Shown here: in pieces, positions 22,716 to 33,340 of the stretch
How the letters are laid out: each line of letters opens with the position of its first letter
Position numbering within the stretch: the first letter of the stretch is position 1
From: Diphasiastrum complanatum
Lineage: Eukaryota; Streptophyta; Lycopodiopsida; Lycopodiales; Lycopodiaceae
Length of the DNA: 64,000 nucleotides
NCBI GenBank assembly: GCA_029204225.1
Contig: CM055092.1
Span: forward strand, 12,385,736-12,449,735
Direction of reading: 5' to 3'
Position numbers and translations under genes: made by a program
The notes under the pieces: generated by a model
The model's database searches: none
The model's input: the letters and a program-made list of their open reading frames with translations, nothing else
Told to the model about the DNA's origin: nothing

Positions 22716-23903
22716 TAATCTTACAGTACCTTTACCTTTGATATCTTGTGTGCTATTGTCGCCAAGGTGAACATATTTCTTGGTACTGTAAGGTGTATAG
22801 GACTCAAAACAGCCAATGAGGCTAGTCATGTGCTGAGTGGCTCCAGAATCCAGGAACCAAGAACTGTCGCTCGATGCTCCTTGATGGCTGGTCATGAAGG
22901 CATCATGATCCGCTTCTTGAATAACCTGTGGAGCTTCTGCAGCTACATTTGCCACTTGATTCGACTGCCCCTTGCTGTTGTTCTTTGCTTGCAGTATCTG
23001 GCAGTCTTGAATTTTGTGGTTATTTCACTTGCAGTATCAGTAGAACAACTTCTTCTTCGTCTGTGGAGTCGACTGTTCTCTGTGTTGTGCTAGTTTTTGG
23101 TCTGGCTTTGATTGCTTCGAGCTTTTTTTTTTCTTCTGCTTAGTCGTACTCTTGTTGGTGTATAAGGCATGAGAATCAGCTAAGGAACTTGAGGCTTCGT
23201 TCCTCCACGTGTCTTCCTACAACAACATAGTAATGACTCTCGAAAGAGTCAGTTCTGGATGTGTCGTGATGATCATCACCCAACTATCGTATGAGCTTGG
23301 CAAGCTTGTAAGCAGTTGCATCACTGCGGCTTGATCGTCTATGACAGATTCGACAGTGGCCATTTGCCTTAGTAGGTTCTTGAATTAATTGATGTGATTT
23401 TGCAGGGAATCACCATTCACCATCTTGAAAGAGTACAATTTCTTCCTGAGATGTAGCTTGGAAGTTATATCTCACACTTCGTATAGTGTGCTAAAGATGT
23501 CCCAGACATCCTTCGATATTTGGGCCTCGGATACATGGCCGATTTGGGTATTCGTAATGTTTAGGATGATCAGCGTGAAAGCCTTTCCATCTTCCATCTG
23601 GCGATTGCTACGTCGTCTGCTTCAGGTTTCCCTTATGCACCTATAACAATGTCATACAATTCTTCAGCCATTAGTACAATTTTCATTTAAAATTTCCACA
23701 GATGGTAATTTGCTCCATCAAGCTTGTCCATAATGGGACTGGCTTTCCCTTGAGAATCCATGTGGAAGATTAGTCTAAGTGATAAGAAAAACTATCACTG
23801 ACTTAAGTATGAAAATCTAGTACTGAATTACAAAACAAGAAGACAATTACTCTATCGGCTAGTAGAGTCTTGTACTGTGGAAGCTTATCAGGCTACGAAA
23901 ATT
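22716..23903 (-). pseudogene. Copia gag and start of protease, decayed
   Basis: Reading the minus strand from 23903: gag sequence (INQFKNLLRQMATVESVIDD, LLTSLPSSYDSWVMII), a damaged knuckle (YCK ... NNHKIQDC), and the protease motif WFLDSGATQHMTS with GDNSTQDIKGKGTV. Similarity stops abruptly at about 22720, where Gypsy sequence begins. Multiple stops and shifts occur in gag. Integrase, RT and RNase H are not present. Confidence 0.85.
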
Positions 23904-23915
23904 GCTCTGATATCA
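23904..23915 (-). other. primer binding site of the minus-strand Copia
   Basis: The minus strand reads TGATATCAGAGC, one base from the canonical initiator-Met tRNA site, immediately after an LTR ending CTCCAACA. Confidence 0.8.
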
Positions 23916-24500
23916 TGTTGGAGAAAGAGGGTGTGTGAGTGTGAGAAACTAAAATAGCTCGAAAAGAAACGAACTCGAATGGAAAGTGTTCGTACATAGC
24001 GGAATGAGCTATATTACTCTTTCCCTAAGCATGACTATGCCTATAAAAAATGAACAGAACGTTAGTGATAGAAATCACAGTTGATCTGATTACATAGCCA
24101 AACATTATCAAAACATCAGAAGAATAATTTTTTGCGATCAACTAGACAAATTATTAGTCGCGAATGATTCATGAAGAGCTAAACTGAACTCGACTGATAA
24201 AAACGAACACGAAAAGAAACGAACTCGAATGGAAAGTGTTCGTACATAGCGGAATGAGCTATATTACTCTTTCCCTAAGCATGACTATGCCTATAAAAAA
24301 TGAACAGAACGTTAGTGATAGAAATCACAGTTGATCTGATTACATAGCCAAACATTATCAAAACATCAGAAGAATAATTTTTTGCGATCAACTAGACAAA
24401 TTATTAGTCGCGAATGATTCATGAAGAGCTAAACTGAACTCGACTGATAATCAGTTGTGAATTAGTTGCAAAAGAAAAGAGAAAATATTAGTCGTCAACA
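23916..24500 (-). repeat. 5' LTR of the minus-strand Copia, with an internal perfect tandem duplication
   Basis: On the minus strand it runs from TGTTGACGAC (24500) to CTCCAACA (23916), a 5-bp terminal inversion TGTTG/CAACA. A block of 241 bp starting GAAAAGAAACGAACTCG is present at 23960-24200 and again at 24210-24450, with no mismatch seen, joined by AAACGAACAC. A TTTTTATAGGC box is duplicated with it, giving two candidate promoters. Confidence 0.8.
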
Positions 24501-24648
24501 GCTGGACTAATAATAATTTGCTTAGAATAGATTACCAGATTGAGCAACAAGAGAGTCAGACAGAATGAAGAAAAGCATAGCAATATCAACACAAATCCGA
24601 ATGTAGAACAACAGAGCTGTCATCAAATTAAGTATAGCAAAATATACA

Positions 24649-25306
24649 TGTCAATAATAATAAAGCTCATCACTTGCACTGTGCAAACTGCCTTGACAAT
24701 GACAACAGCCACATCACTACTTGTCCAAATAGCAACAACCATGATCTACTTCAGACAGCACAACATCTCTATGCCATTCTTGTACATATATCTGCATAAA
24801 TGTAAATTGTAATAAATAAAGAGATGATATAGAATTATTCATAGAAAGACACGATAGATGTTTTTATGCATCGATTCTTGTTTTCAAATTGAGAGTCAGA
24901 ATAAGCTCATGGATATTATAAAACTAAGATAGTTTTCGGGCTCACGGTTTCTTCTGCAATTGTCTTGTGCTCTAGAATCTACTGACTTGTATTCTTATAC
25001 TCTTTAGGAATCAAATTATCATCTCATTGCGTTTAGATTAGTGTCAACATGCATGCAATGCTTTCTTGATCATTCTGTCTAATTTCTCTTAATGTTTCAT
25101 CTTAATTGTCTGTCTTATTTTTGAACTATCAGTCTCAAGTCTTTGTGTTTGCCCACATTATCGATACCATCGATTCAAATGACTTTGAGATAATAATCAA
25201 GTAGGATCAGTCGAGTCTTTTGAATCATCACTCTAATATGATTCGATACACATAATGCATGTACCAAAGAACTATTGTCCACTCTATAACTCACTGATTC
25301 CCATCA
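24649..25306 (+). repeat. 5' LTR of an internally deleted Copia
   Basis: The segment from GCTCATCACTTGCACTG (24665) to CCCATCA is repeated at 26570-27211 with moderate divergence. It is followed by a primer-site-like TGGCATCAGAC at 25307, which supports its role as 5' LTR. The exact start is uncertain; TG at 24649 is chosen because both copies share CATG there. The 148 bp between this and the previous LTR contain nothing recognisable. Confidence 0.7.
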
Positions 25307-26569
25307 TGGCATCAGACTTAGTATCAGAGCTTAATTGATATGGAATTAGAGCTATCTTTATAGCTCACAAGCTTCCCACAAGACTTGATCATATCAGCCA
25401 GTAGGATAATTGCTTTCTTTTTCTGTAACTATTAATCTAAGTGATAGTATTAACTAGTGGTGACTTAAAAAAGAAAATCAAGTGCTGATCCCATCGTGGG
25501 CAAGCTCGATGGATCCAATTATCACCTAGGAAAATTTAAGATGAAAACTATGCTAATGGCTAAGGAGTTGTATGATGTTGTCATAGGAGTCAAAGTTAGA
25601 CCCGAAGCCGATGACGCTACAATCTCACGAGGAAGCTAAATGATAGAAGGCCTTCGCGCGACATGAGGATTTCTCTTTGATCTTGAATGTCAACAACAAT
25701 GAGACTTTCTAGTTTAGTAGTCAAGCATTTGTCAATCTGAACACTCTTATCGTATGTTGCAACAAGCGACATCGAAGTTCATCAACTCGGTGTACAAATA
25801 ATCGATCAAAACAGAGTTATCAAATAGAATATTTACATGGTGCAGCCTGAGGGATACCTTTTCGCTGGTAAAAATAATCATATATGCAAACTCCATAAGG
25901 CACTTTATGGCTTGAAGGAATTAGCAAGGGCTTGGTTTTAGAGGATCAAGACATTCCTCATTCGATACGACAACAAACCAAGCACTATCAATTTGAATGT
26001 TTATTTCAAATCAGTGCAGCATCCTTTTATGATTATCACCTTATATGTTGATGACACATTGCTTTTTAACAACAATGTCAATCTAATAAAGAATGCTAAG
26101 CCATGATGTTCTTGGAATTCGACATGATCGATCTGGACGAAGCTCACTACTATCTACGAACTCAAATCCATAGAGATAGAATGAGACGATTGATTTACAT
26201 TACTCAACAAAGGTATCATCCCATGTCCATCTCAATTCATTAATCTTGCATTGGTCCTCCGACAATTATATATGAAAAGAATATAATCCCATGTCAATCT
26301 CGATTCATTCATCTTGCTATAGTTTTTATTCTCATTTTCACATAGTCTGCAGAAGTACTCAAGAGTCAAAGACATGTATCCCTGCGATAGTCAAACTGGT
26401 AGTCAATCTATCGAGCGAAGCCCGACTACCTAAGGGTGGCTTCAACTTGACTCGACTCTACTCAACATTGAATTGACTCAACTTTAATATGATTCAAACT
26501 TTTACACAAGTCTTTTCTTAATAGTTTATTGCAATCCGTTGAGACAAATTGTCAAAGTCAACTAGAGCA
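25307..26569 (+). pseudogene. Copia internal region reduced to a gag start and an RT fragment
   Basis: After the primer site, a gag-like start is seen near 25495 (KLDGSNYHLGKFKMKTMLMA). Protease and integrase are absent. RT sequence resumes near 25830 with [10 protein letters not shown] and [15 protein letters not shown], then the catalytic block ITLYVDDTLLFNNN near 26040. RNase H is missing. Stops and shifts are frequent. With both LTRs present, this looks like an internally deleted, non-autonomous copy. Confidence 0.82.
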
Positions 26570-27211
26570 TGATACCATTCAAAATAGAGCTCATCACTTG
26601 CACTGTGCAAACTACCTTGACAATGACTGCAGCCACATCACTACTAGTCTGAATTAACAACCATGATCTACTTCAGACATTACAACATCTCTATGCCATT
26701 CTTGTACATATATTGCATAAATGTAAATTGTAATACCAGAAGATGATATAGAATTATTCATAGACAAACACTGTAGATGCTTTCATGCATCAATTTTTGT
26801 TTCAAAACTGAGAGTCTGAATAAGCTCATAGCTCTTACAGAACTAAAAAAGTTTTTGGACACATGTTTTTGTCTACAATTGTCCTGTGCTCTAGCATCTA
26901 CTAACTTGTATTTTTATACTATTTCTGAATCTCATTGCATTCAGATTAGTGTCAGTATGCATGCAACTCTTTCTTGATCATTCTATTTGATTTTTCTTAC
27001 TATTTTGTCTAAATCGATTGCCTTATTTATACACTATCAGTCGCAAGACTTTGTGTTTGCTTACGTAATCGATACCATCAATTCTAATGACTTTGAAATT
27101 AGAATCAAGTAGGATTAGTCGAGTCTTTTGACTCATCACTCTGATTTGATTTGATATGCGTACTGCATGTAGTGAGGAATCATTCACTTTATAACCCACC
27201 AATTTCCAACA
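26570..27211 (+). repeat. 3' LTR of the internally deleted Copia
   Basis: This is the partner of 24649-25306. The order of shared blocks is identical: GCTCATCACTTGCAC, ATGATCTACTTCAGACA, GATGATATAGAATTATTCAT and GTCGAGTCTTTTGA. It ends TTCCAACA. No matching target duplication was found at the two outer edges. Confidence 0.7.
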
Positions 27212-27389
27212 AAATTTTGTGGAGATTAAGGCTATCTATCCTACGACTAATCTATGTAACCACTAATCCTAATGAAGTTGATCTAAGCTAGCCCAATTAG
27301 TCTACACTAACAATCATCTATTCTAGATCTAATCGGGTCAGGCTTCTAACTACTTGGTCTTAAGCTACCACTAACGACTAACTAACGTA

Positions 27390-27935
27390 GGTTGTCGTAG
27401 ATCCTACTCTACAGTTATCAAGCATTTTTCCTAAACAAAATTTATCCCTATCTAACCTATCTAACATGGTGCAGATGATTCTTATAAGAAGATGAGGATG
27501 GCATGTAAGGCTCATCTCTAAGTTGAACATCGACTCGGTAGTAAATTGCAACCTGCTACCATTAACAGGCATGTCGAACAATTTTTCTTGCAGGTCGACG
27601 AGAATGACTGCGCCATTAGGTCGGATCTCTACTACCTTGTACGGTCCTTCTCCTAGAAACTTGAGCTTATCCTTGTGTCCTTTATATTGTACAACAAAGT
27701 CAATTCTCCCTTGACGAAATACTTGGTCTTAATATTCCGATCATGCCAAGCATGTCTTCCCTATTTTTCTACAGCTAGGGCATGAAGTGCTAGGAAGTAG
27801 GTTTCGTGGGGCTGGAGAAGATTTTGAAGTCTCCTCTTGGTAGATTCATCTGTACTTAAACATTTGGTGATGGCGACTCTCAAACTTGGAATGACAAATT
27901 TAGTAGGCATTACGGCTTCATGTTCATACACCAGA
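27390..27935 (-). pseudogene. Ty3/Gypsy integrase C-terminal relic
   Basis: The minus strand encodes EAVMPTKFVIPSLRVA, a block that follows the integrase core in Tat/Athila-like Gypsy elements. ALAVEK, RHAWHDRNIKTKYF and the ending LFDMPVNGSRLQF follow, with breaks. The last motif matches TPVNGSRL of the relic at 11.8-13.1 kb, so both come from related families. Confidence 0.8.
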
Positions 27936-28500
27936 TTCTATAGCTGTATTTTCTATATTAGAAAGAGCACGATTAGATCAAAATGGATAGATTAAATTCG
28001 ATCAAATTTGGTTAAAGACCCCACAGCATAGCCTAGCCATAGTCTTAGAGTAGATCAGCCAGATAGAAATCAGATTAGATTTTTGGCGCCATCAGAGCCC
28101 TGTACAAAAATCCCCACCTTGTACATATGCCTCTTACCTGATGTACAAATCCCCAACCTGTCCTACCCTTTTTTCCCTTGTAAAACACCTTCAAAACGTC
28201 TTGAACGGCCCAAAAAGAGCACTACTTTTATTTTTGGTAGTCCCTGCCCCTTCCAATATTGTCCTCTATTGCAAATGCCAATATAATCAAGTTTTTCTAG
28301 AAAAATCTCAACCCAACTAGAAGTTAGGCTAGATTTCTGATAAAATTGTCATTTTTAGTAAACAATGAGAGTTTTTGATTAGAAAATCTTCCAAATCTGG
28401 CAGCCGATAAAGAAACAGACTATGCATAATGAAATCAATAACAATTTGGCATTAATAGGACCAACTTTTCAAAATAGTAGTGGGCGAGTATTACCCCATG
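27936..28500. other. no gene seen
   Basis: Non-coding AT-rich sequence. Several CCCCAACCTG-like and TGTACAAA repeats occur near 28100-28160, possibly the U3 part of the LTR-like sequence that follows. Confidence 0.5.
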
Positions 28501-28850
28501 CCTATAAATAAGCACGAGTAATCAAGATTATTACTCATCTATTTCTTGTGTATTACTCGCGTATTACTCGCCGACATCGATTTTTCGTCATCAGAGACCC
28601 CATATTACTCGCCGACTAACCAGCAGGCTCCTTCCATCATTCCCCATCATTTCCCATTACTCGCCTATTTCTCGCTCTCAGAGCCTATTGCTCTGACATT
28701 CCTCGTCATCTGAGCACCATCTTTACTCATCACTTCACCCACAGCCTTCCCTCACCATTGTGCACCAAATGCCATTACTCGCCATCAGAGACTTATTGGC
28801 CCACAACCTATTACTCGCCATCAGACCTTACTCACCTACAGCCTCCCAAC
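28501..28850 (+). promoter_or_regulatory. LTR-like promoter: TATA box followed by repeated ATTACTCGCC motifs
   Basis: A strong TATA box (CCTATAAATAAGC, 28501) is followed by at least six copies of ATTACTCG(C)C at about 28552, 28562, 28603, 28656, 28772 and 28812, some with a trailing ATCAGA block. The arrangement suggests the R/U5 region of an LTR, but no partner LTR or primer site was found. Confidence 0.4.
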
Positions 28851-28857
28851 CTTTCTT

Positions 28858-29352
28858 TTGACCATCCAGTTCCAAAACCACAATCTAATCCTTCCAAATG
28901 GCACCGAAACATTGACTTTCAGGCGCCTCCGTTCTACTTGGCCAACATGCAAGAGTCATAAGGAACATAGCACTAGCAAGTCCTTCGTCCAGCCCAACAT
29001 CCTCCTCCTAAATGATGACCTCGCTGTCTGCTTTTCAACTCCGTCCCAATATGTGATCTTGTTGATGCTCACCGTGGAAGAGATCATCACCCTTCGCACT
29101 AATGGCTACCTTGCAGTTCTGACTGCTGCAGGCCTAAACAACATGCAAGTACCCCTCACACAAGACAATTCTGTGTTCCATAGGGCCTTTGCTACCTTCG
29201 ACACCGACCATTTCTTCATCACCCACAAGGGACAAGATTACGACATCCCCTTGATCCAGCACTGGTTTCCTTGGCGCTCAACCTTCTCCACCCCACCTGC
29301 CACAAACTCGTACCCTTGTCAAATACGACATCTTCGTATTTTTTCTCCTTGA
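28858..29352 (+). CDS. unrecognised protein fragment (164 aa)
   Basis: The frame encodes a protein with a plausible folded composition in its second half (MLTVEEIITLRTNGYLAVL, FHRAFATFDTDHFFITHKG). The same frame reopens at about 29425-29667 with PIVHIQADHGYDNQ and IYDWAINLIKELQASF, separated by several stops. I do not recognise the family. It sits after an LTR-like promoter and before coiled-coil remnants, so it may be the 5' ORF of an unknown retroelement. Confidence 0.4.
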   Translation: MTIQFQNHNLILPNGTETLTFRRLRSTWPTCKSHKEHSTSKSFVQPNILLLNDDLAVCFSTPSQYVILLMLTVEEIITLRTNGYLAVLTAAGLNNMQVPLTQDNSVFHRAFATFDTDHFFITHKGQDYDIPLIQHWFPWRSTFSTPPATNSYPCQIRHLRIFSP

Positions 29353-29424
29353 ATGAGACGACGTCAAAACAAAGACCAATGACTAATATCTGATCTCACA
29401 GATTAGAAATCATAACCTCCGAGA

Positions 29425-29667
29425 GGTAATAGACTTCATATCTACCACCATCCTCGTGAGTTCCCATTGCCAATTGTGCATATCCAAGCTGATCATGGTT
29501 ATGATAACCAAGTTGATCATGGTTGTGACAACCCTAACACAATCTATGATTGGGCTATAAATCTGATCAAAGAACTACAAGCTTCTTTCAAACGCTCGAA
29601 CAGGATCACCTCCGGTGGCCTCCTTACAGCCCTCGCCATAGTCCACTTAGAGAATCTAGAAATCTAA
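29425..29667 (+). pseudogene. continuation of the unrecognised coding region
   Basis: The open stretch has no stop from about 29425. It contains a 24-bp tandem duplication at 29486-29533 (AAGCTGATCATGG / AAGTTGATCATGG) that duplicates eight residues around ADHGYDN. It is in phase with the 164-residue frame upstream. Longer plus-strand frames at 29.55-30.17 kb run through C-rich sequence in other phases and look like low-complexity artefacts. Confidence 0.35.
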
Positions 29668-30319
29668 TCACCTCTCCATCCTACCCAACTAGCTGGCCCA
29701 TCCTAATCACCTTCCAAAGACACGATCGGTGCAACTTGAGGCTAGCCAAAAGTCGCCGATCTTCACCACATCCCCTACTCCATCTCCCATCCACGCACAT
29801 ACTAGCCTCACTCGCACAAGCCTCCTCCACACATCTCCCATTTTCAATGTCACATCCACTACCCCCAGCCCATCGGCCATCTATCATTTCACCAATCATC
29901 TCAACAGTTGCGATCTTCACCTCTTCCTCCATCACAACTCTGGCCATCACCACGTCCCCTTCCACCACCGTTACCCTCCCACTCTCTTCCTCTCCTATTC
30001 GCCCAACCATAACCGCCATCGCCACCCCTCTCATCACCACCATCTCTCTGACCGTACCACTTCCTCCACCCATTATAACCATGCCACTTTCAACCAGCTA
30101 GAACACTCAGCTGCTGGGTTCCTGGACAGCCTTAACGGGCCTCCAACAACAACTCCACAAGCTGCTCACTAAAAGAGCTATTAAACAATCTTGCGGCCAA
30201 CTAGTGACAGAGCGAACGCTGCAGCCCTTGACTGATCAAGCCTTGCTGTTGCAAAAAGAGAGAGAGAGAGGGAGAAGGAAACGAGCCGAGCCTAGGTTCA
30301 AGCCCTTTAGGACCAAAAC

Positions 30320-30890
30320 AAAGCAAATATGGCAGCTCAACAACAAAATCAGCTCGTGCAAAACCTCAAGACTGAAGCTTGATGTAGAGAAGACGGCCCC
30401 CGACAGACCTACTAGTCAGATCAGAAGCACCTCGTGCTGAAATCTAGGGAGCTGGAACTAGAAAGAGAGACTCTCAAAACCAATGAGAGGTTTCTAAAAG
30501 ATTTGATCTATACCTTGGAGTGTAATGTCTCCAGGAAAAAGACGATAGCAGCTCGAGCCCAAGAGAACTTTGCCTTCCAACAGGCAGCCCTGGAACTCAA
30601 AGTCCAGCAAGAAGAGCAACTGGTGTAGGCATTCCATGCTGCCCTTGATTAGGTGGTTGCTGCTATTGAGGAAGAGACACGGCCGCTCCGAAGCTCTAGA
30701 AGAAGAGGGCCAAGTATTATCTCTGAGCTCGATCGATCTAGCTCCACGAGGCCATGCTCAACTCATGAGACACCGAGGTGGCGACTCTACGTGTCATTCT
30801 CCAAGAAGACAAGCAGGCCCTCAAGGATGCGGAGGACGAGCTGAAGGTATTGAAAAAATAGTTCACCGTCGTTCTAGAATTTTCCACTAC
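30320..30890 (+). pseudogene. broken coiled-coil coding region
   Basis: Two heptad-rich pieces are visible: LELERETLKTNERFLKDLIY with FAFQQAALELKVQQEEQL (30434-30628), and EVATLRVILQEDKQALKDAE followed by DELKVLKK (about 30770-30850). In-frame stops and a shift separate them. They could be the C-terminal part of the unrecognised coding region that begins at 28858. No family is recognised. Confidence 0.4.
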
Positions 30891-32389
30891 TCTAGACGAT
30901 AATTTACCCCTTATTTTTCATTATTGAATTAGACTAGCTTTCTATTATTTTTCTCTACCATTCCTAGCTGCCCCCCTCTCAAATTTTGAGCTTATTTGCA
31001 TTTTTTGAAATTGCTTCAAATGAGTGAAAACAAGTCTCTACCACCAATCTTCGATGAATTAGAACACAAGCCCCCAACCACAAAATTCAGAGATCTATGG
31101 CTTGATTTAGAAGTCTAAAAGGACTACCAAAAGGATTGGATAAACTCCATAGGTGATTCCTTTACAGTTTCGAAGAATCAAATTTTCAAAAAAGCATAAA
31201 AATCAACAATTTTTAGCTTGTTTTTAACCTTGCACTACAGTTCTTCCTTTGACTGTTACTGATATCACAACTTCAAATGATGTTGGAAAAAATGCATGCA
31301 AAGTTTCTAAGCATTCCATCCATTGTACGCATCAAAAAGTAGAAAAACCTTTTAAAGAAACATGGTTTTTTAATACTATTTTCTAGGTTTTTCACTATGT
31401 TCTAACACATAAAACCCTCATGCAACCACTTACGGATCATTAGCAACTCTAAAAAAATCTGTATCAATCTTCAATTGTTTCGATTTTGCTAGATTATTTC
31501 TTTTACTACCCATTTTTAGTTAAAAAGCCTTCAGAAACAAGATTTTGACTAAATCATACATATTTCTTGTGTTTATATTGTGCTATTTCCTAATCTCTTG
31601 CTTGGTGGCGACTGCAAAGGAACATGACAACAAAAGCTTTTAAGGGGGGGCTTTTGTTTTAAAGGGCAAGTCTCTACAGTCCTAAGTATTTTTTGTAATG
31701 TTGACCTCTTTGCAAACTTCTTTGACCAACTTGTACACAAAGTAGCATATTTGCAAGCCAAGGCAAAATATATGGTTGAGTTGGGATTGTGCAAAAGTAT
31801 TACCACATCAAACCTAGTGAGGACTTTTTGTTCTTCTCACTCGAGGTCACGAGTTTGACTCCAATTTCCACTAGAAATGAGAACATACAAGAACATAAAG
31901 AGAGTAGAAACATTTCATGATTCCAATTCCCCAGGACATGACGAATTTAAGAGATTAGAACCACTTCATGATTTCCATTGGCCTAGAAACAAGGATATAT
32001 TAAAAAAGAGAAAAAGACTAGAACCACAAGAGCTTCAATGTCCATATCTCAAGAAGGCTCTCCATTTAGAAATGGATGCCCATATGCAAATGAATTTTTT
32101 TAATGTATACCTGCTCAAGATCACAAATTAATATTCTTGGCTTATTTTATTTTTGACTTTTGTTGCAACTTCAATCTACAATAATTAAATTCATGAGCTC
32201 ACAAACTAATCCTTGATCACATATTTTGTATGACTTTTGTGGCATTTTAAGGTAACTTGGTAAACATAAATACAAGTCTACGCTATATACAATCTTTTGT
32301 TTTTTCTAACCACTTATAAGGCATTGGGAATATTTATGAAGTGTACAATGTTAGGGTAAATGTAACTAGGCTCAACTCCGAACATGTCA
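30891..32389. other. AT-rich sequence without a supported gene
   Basis: No conserved coding sequence is seen. A frame at 31877-32131 (84 codons) includes two imperfect ~50-bp repeats encoding KR(V/L)E(T/P)(F/L)HD and is probably not a gene. A region with weak SINE-like character (TCACGAGTTTGACTCC near 31847) was noted but is not supported. Confidence 0.5.
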
Positions 32390-32630
32390 CCAACATGTGG
32401 AGTTTGAGCCTACATCATAATGACAAGAAGTTCTCTTATATCCAACAAGCCCCACATTAGTCCTTGACTACAGTCTAGTTTTACATAACATTACTACTAT
32501 GTGCTTCTCATAGCCATATGAACTCCAAACAAATCACGTGAGCAATAGGTGGAGCTCGAGCCTACATCATTTTGGCAAGAAATTCTCTCTTGCCTAGCTA
32601 GCTCTACATTCCTTGAAGGCAATATTCTTC

Positions 32631-32850
32631 TTACGTAATGGATTTTTGGTGACTATTCTGCCCATTTTTTAACAGATTAAAAGCAGAATAGTCACCTGTT
32701 TTTTTTTAAAAGTTTAGTGCAGATTCTGCATGAGTCTGCCACGTGGCAGCATAGGATTGGTCTCAAACTTTTTTAGTGCTGATTTTGCTTGCGCCTGCCA
32801 TGTGGCAGCAAAGGATTGGTTTAAAAAGGGTCCAAAAATCCATTACGCAA
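32631..32850. mobile_element. MITE-like element with 19-bp terminal inverted repeats
   Basis: The left end TTACGTAATGGATTTTTGG (32631-32649) is matched in reverse complement at 32832-32850 with one mismatch. Inside are a perfect 14-bp hairpin (GGTGACTATTCTGC, 32648-32661 / 32683-32696) and a direct duplication of period 59, each copy with a palindrome (CTGCCACGTGGCAG, 32736; CTGCCATGTGGCAG, 32795). There is no coding capacity. The superfamily is unclear because no clean target duplication is visible. Confidence 0.6.
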
Positions 32851-32986
32851 TGGAAGGGGCCGGGCAGAGGCCATTCTACCCGGTTCGGATTTTCAAAATT
32901 TTTTAGGCTAAGCTCGTCCGGGCCTCACCTAAAAAAATTCTGGAAATCCTTACCGGGCATAATGGCCTCTGCCCGGCTCCTTCCAT
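32850..32986. mobile_element. 137-bp foldback element with ~34-bp inverted arms
   Basis: The left arm begins ATGGAAGGGGCCGGGCAGAG (32850-32883) and its reverse complement lies at 32953-32986, with about 3 mismatches over 34 bp. The middle also folds (AATTTTTTAGGC ... GCCTCACCTAAAAAAATT). It abuts or overlaps the preceding MITE-like element, so the two may be one composite. Confidence 0.65.
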
Positions 32987-33340
32987 AATACATACATTAG
33001 TGGAGTTTGAGCCTACATCATTTTGGCAAGAAATTTTCTCGTGCCTAGCTAGCTCTACATTCCTTAAAGGCAATATTTTTCTAACATACATAACCATTGT
33101 TTGTTTCTCATAGCCATACACCTTTTCTTTGATTTCAAAAAGATATAAATATCTAGTCAATTGAGGTGATTATGTTATGACTCATCTACACGCATTTTGT
33201 ACCAAAAATTTATATTAATTTTTTACATACATTACAATTGTTTGATTCTCATAGCCATACACCCCTTCCCCTTGACTTTATTTAAGAAAAAAACTCGTAG
33301 TCAATTGACGTAGTTATATTATGACTCGTCTATACACATT

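Larger units (their letters stand above)
32393..33340 (+). repeat. degenerate tandem repeats of ~140-155 bp, interrupted by foldback elements
   Basis: GAGCCTACATCA recurs at 32406, 32557 and 33009. CTCATAGCCATA recurs at 32507, 33107 and 33248, with shared blocks GGCAAGAAATT, CTAGCTAGCTCTACATTCC and AAAGGCAATATT. The array is split by two palindromic insertions between 32631 and 32986. Confidence 0.7.

Noticed and set aside
29681-30082. 133-codon minus-strand frame rich in Val, Met and Gly
   Set aside because: It is the complement of C-rich low-complexity sequence and overlaps equally long plus-strand frames; no conserved motif.
29550-30172. overlapping plus-strand frames of 183 and 147 codons rich in Ser, Thr, Pro and His
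   Set aside because: Both come from TCACC/ATCAC-type low-complexity sequence with no stop codons by composition; neither shows domain structure.
31800-31870. SINE-like B box (TCACGAGTTTGACTCC)
   Set aside because: No convincing A box at the right distance and no ends.
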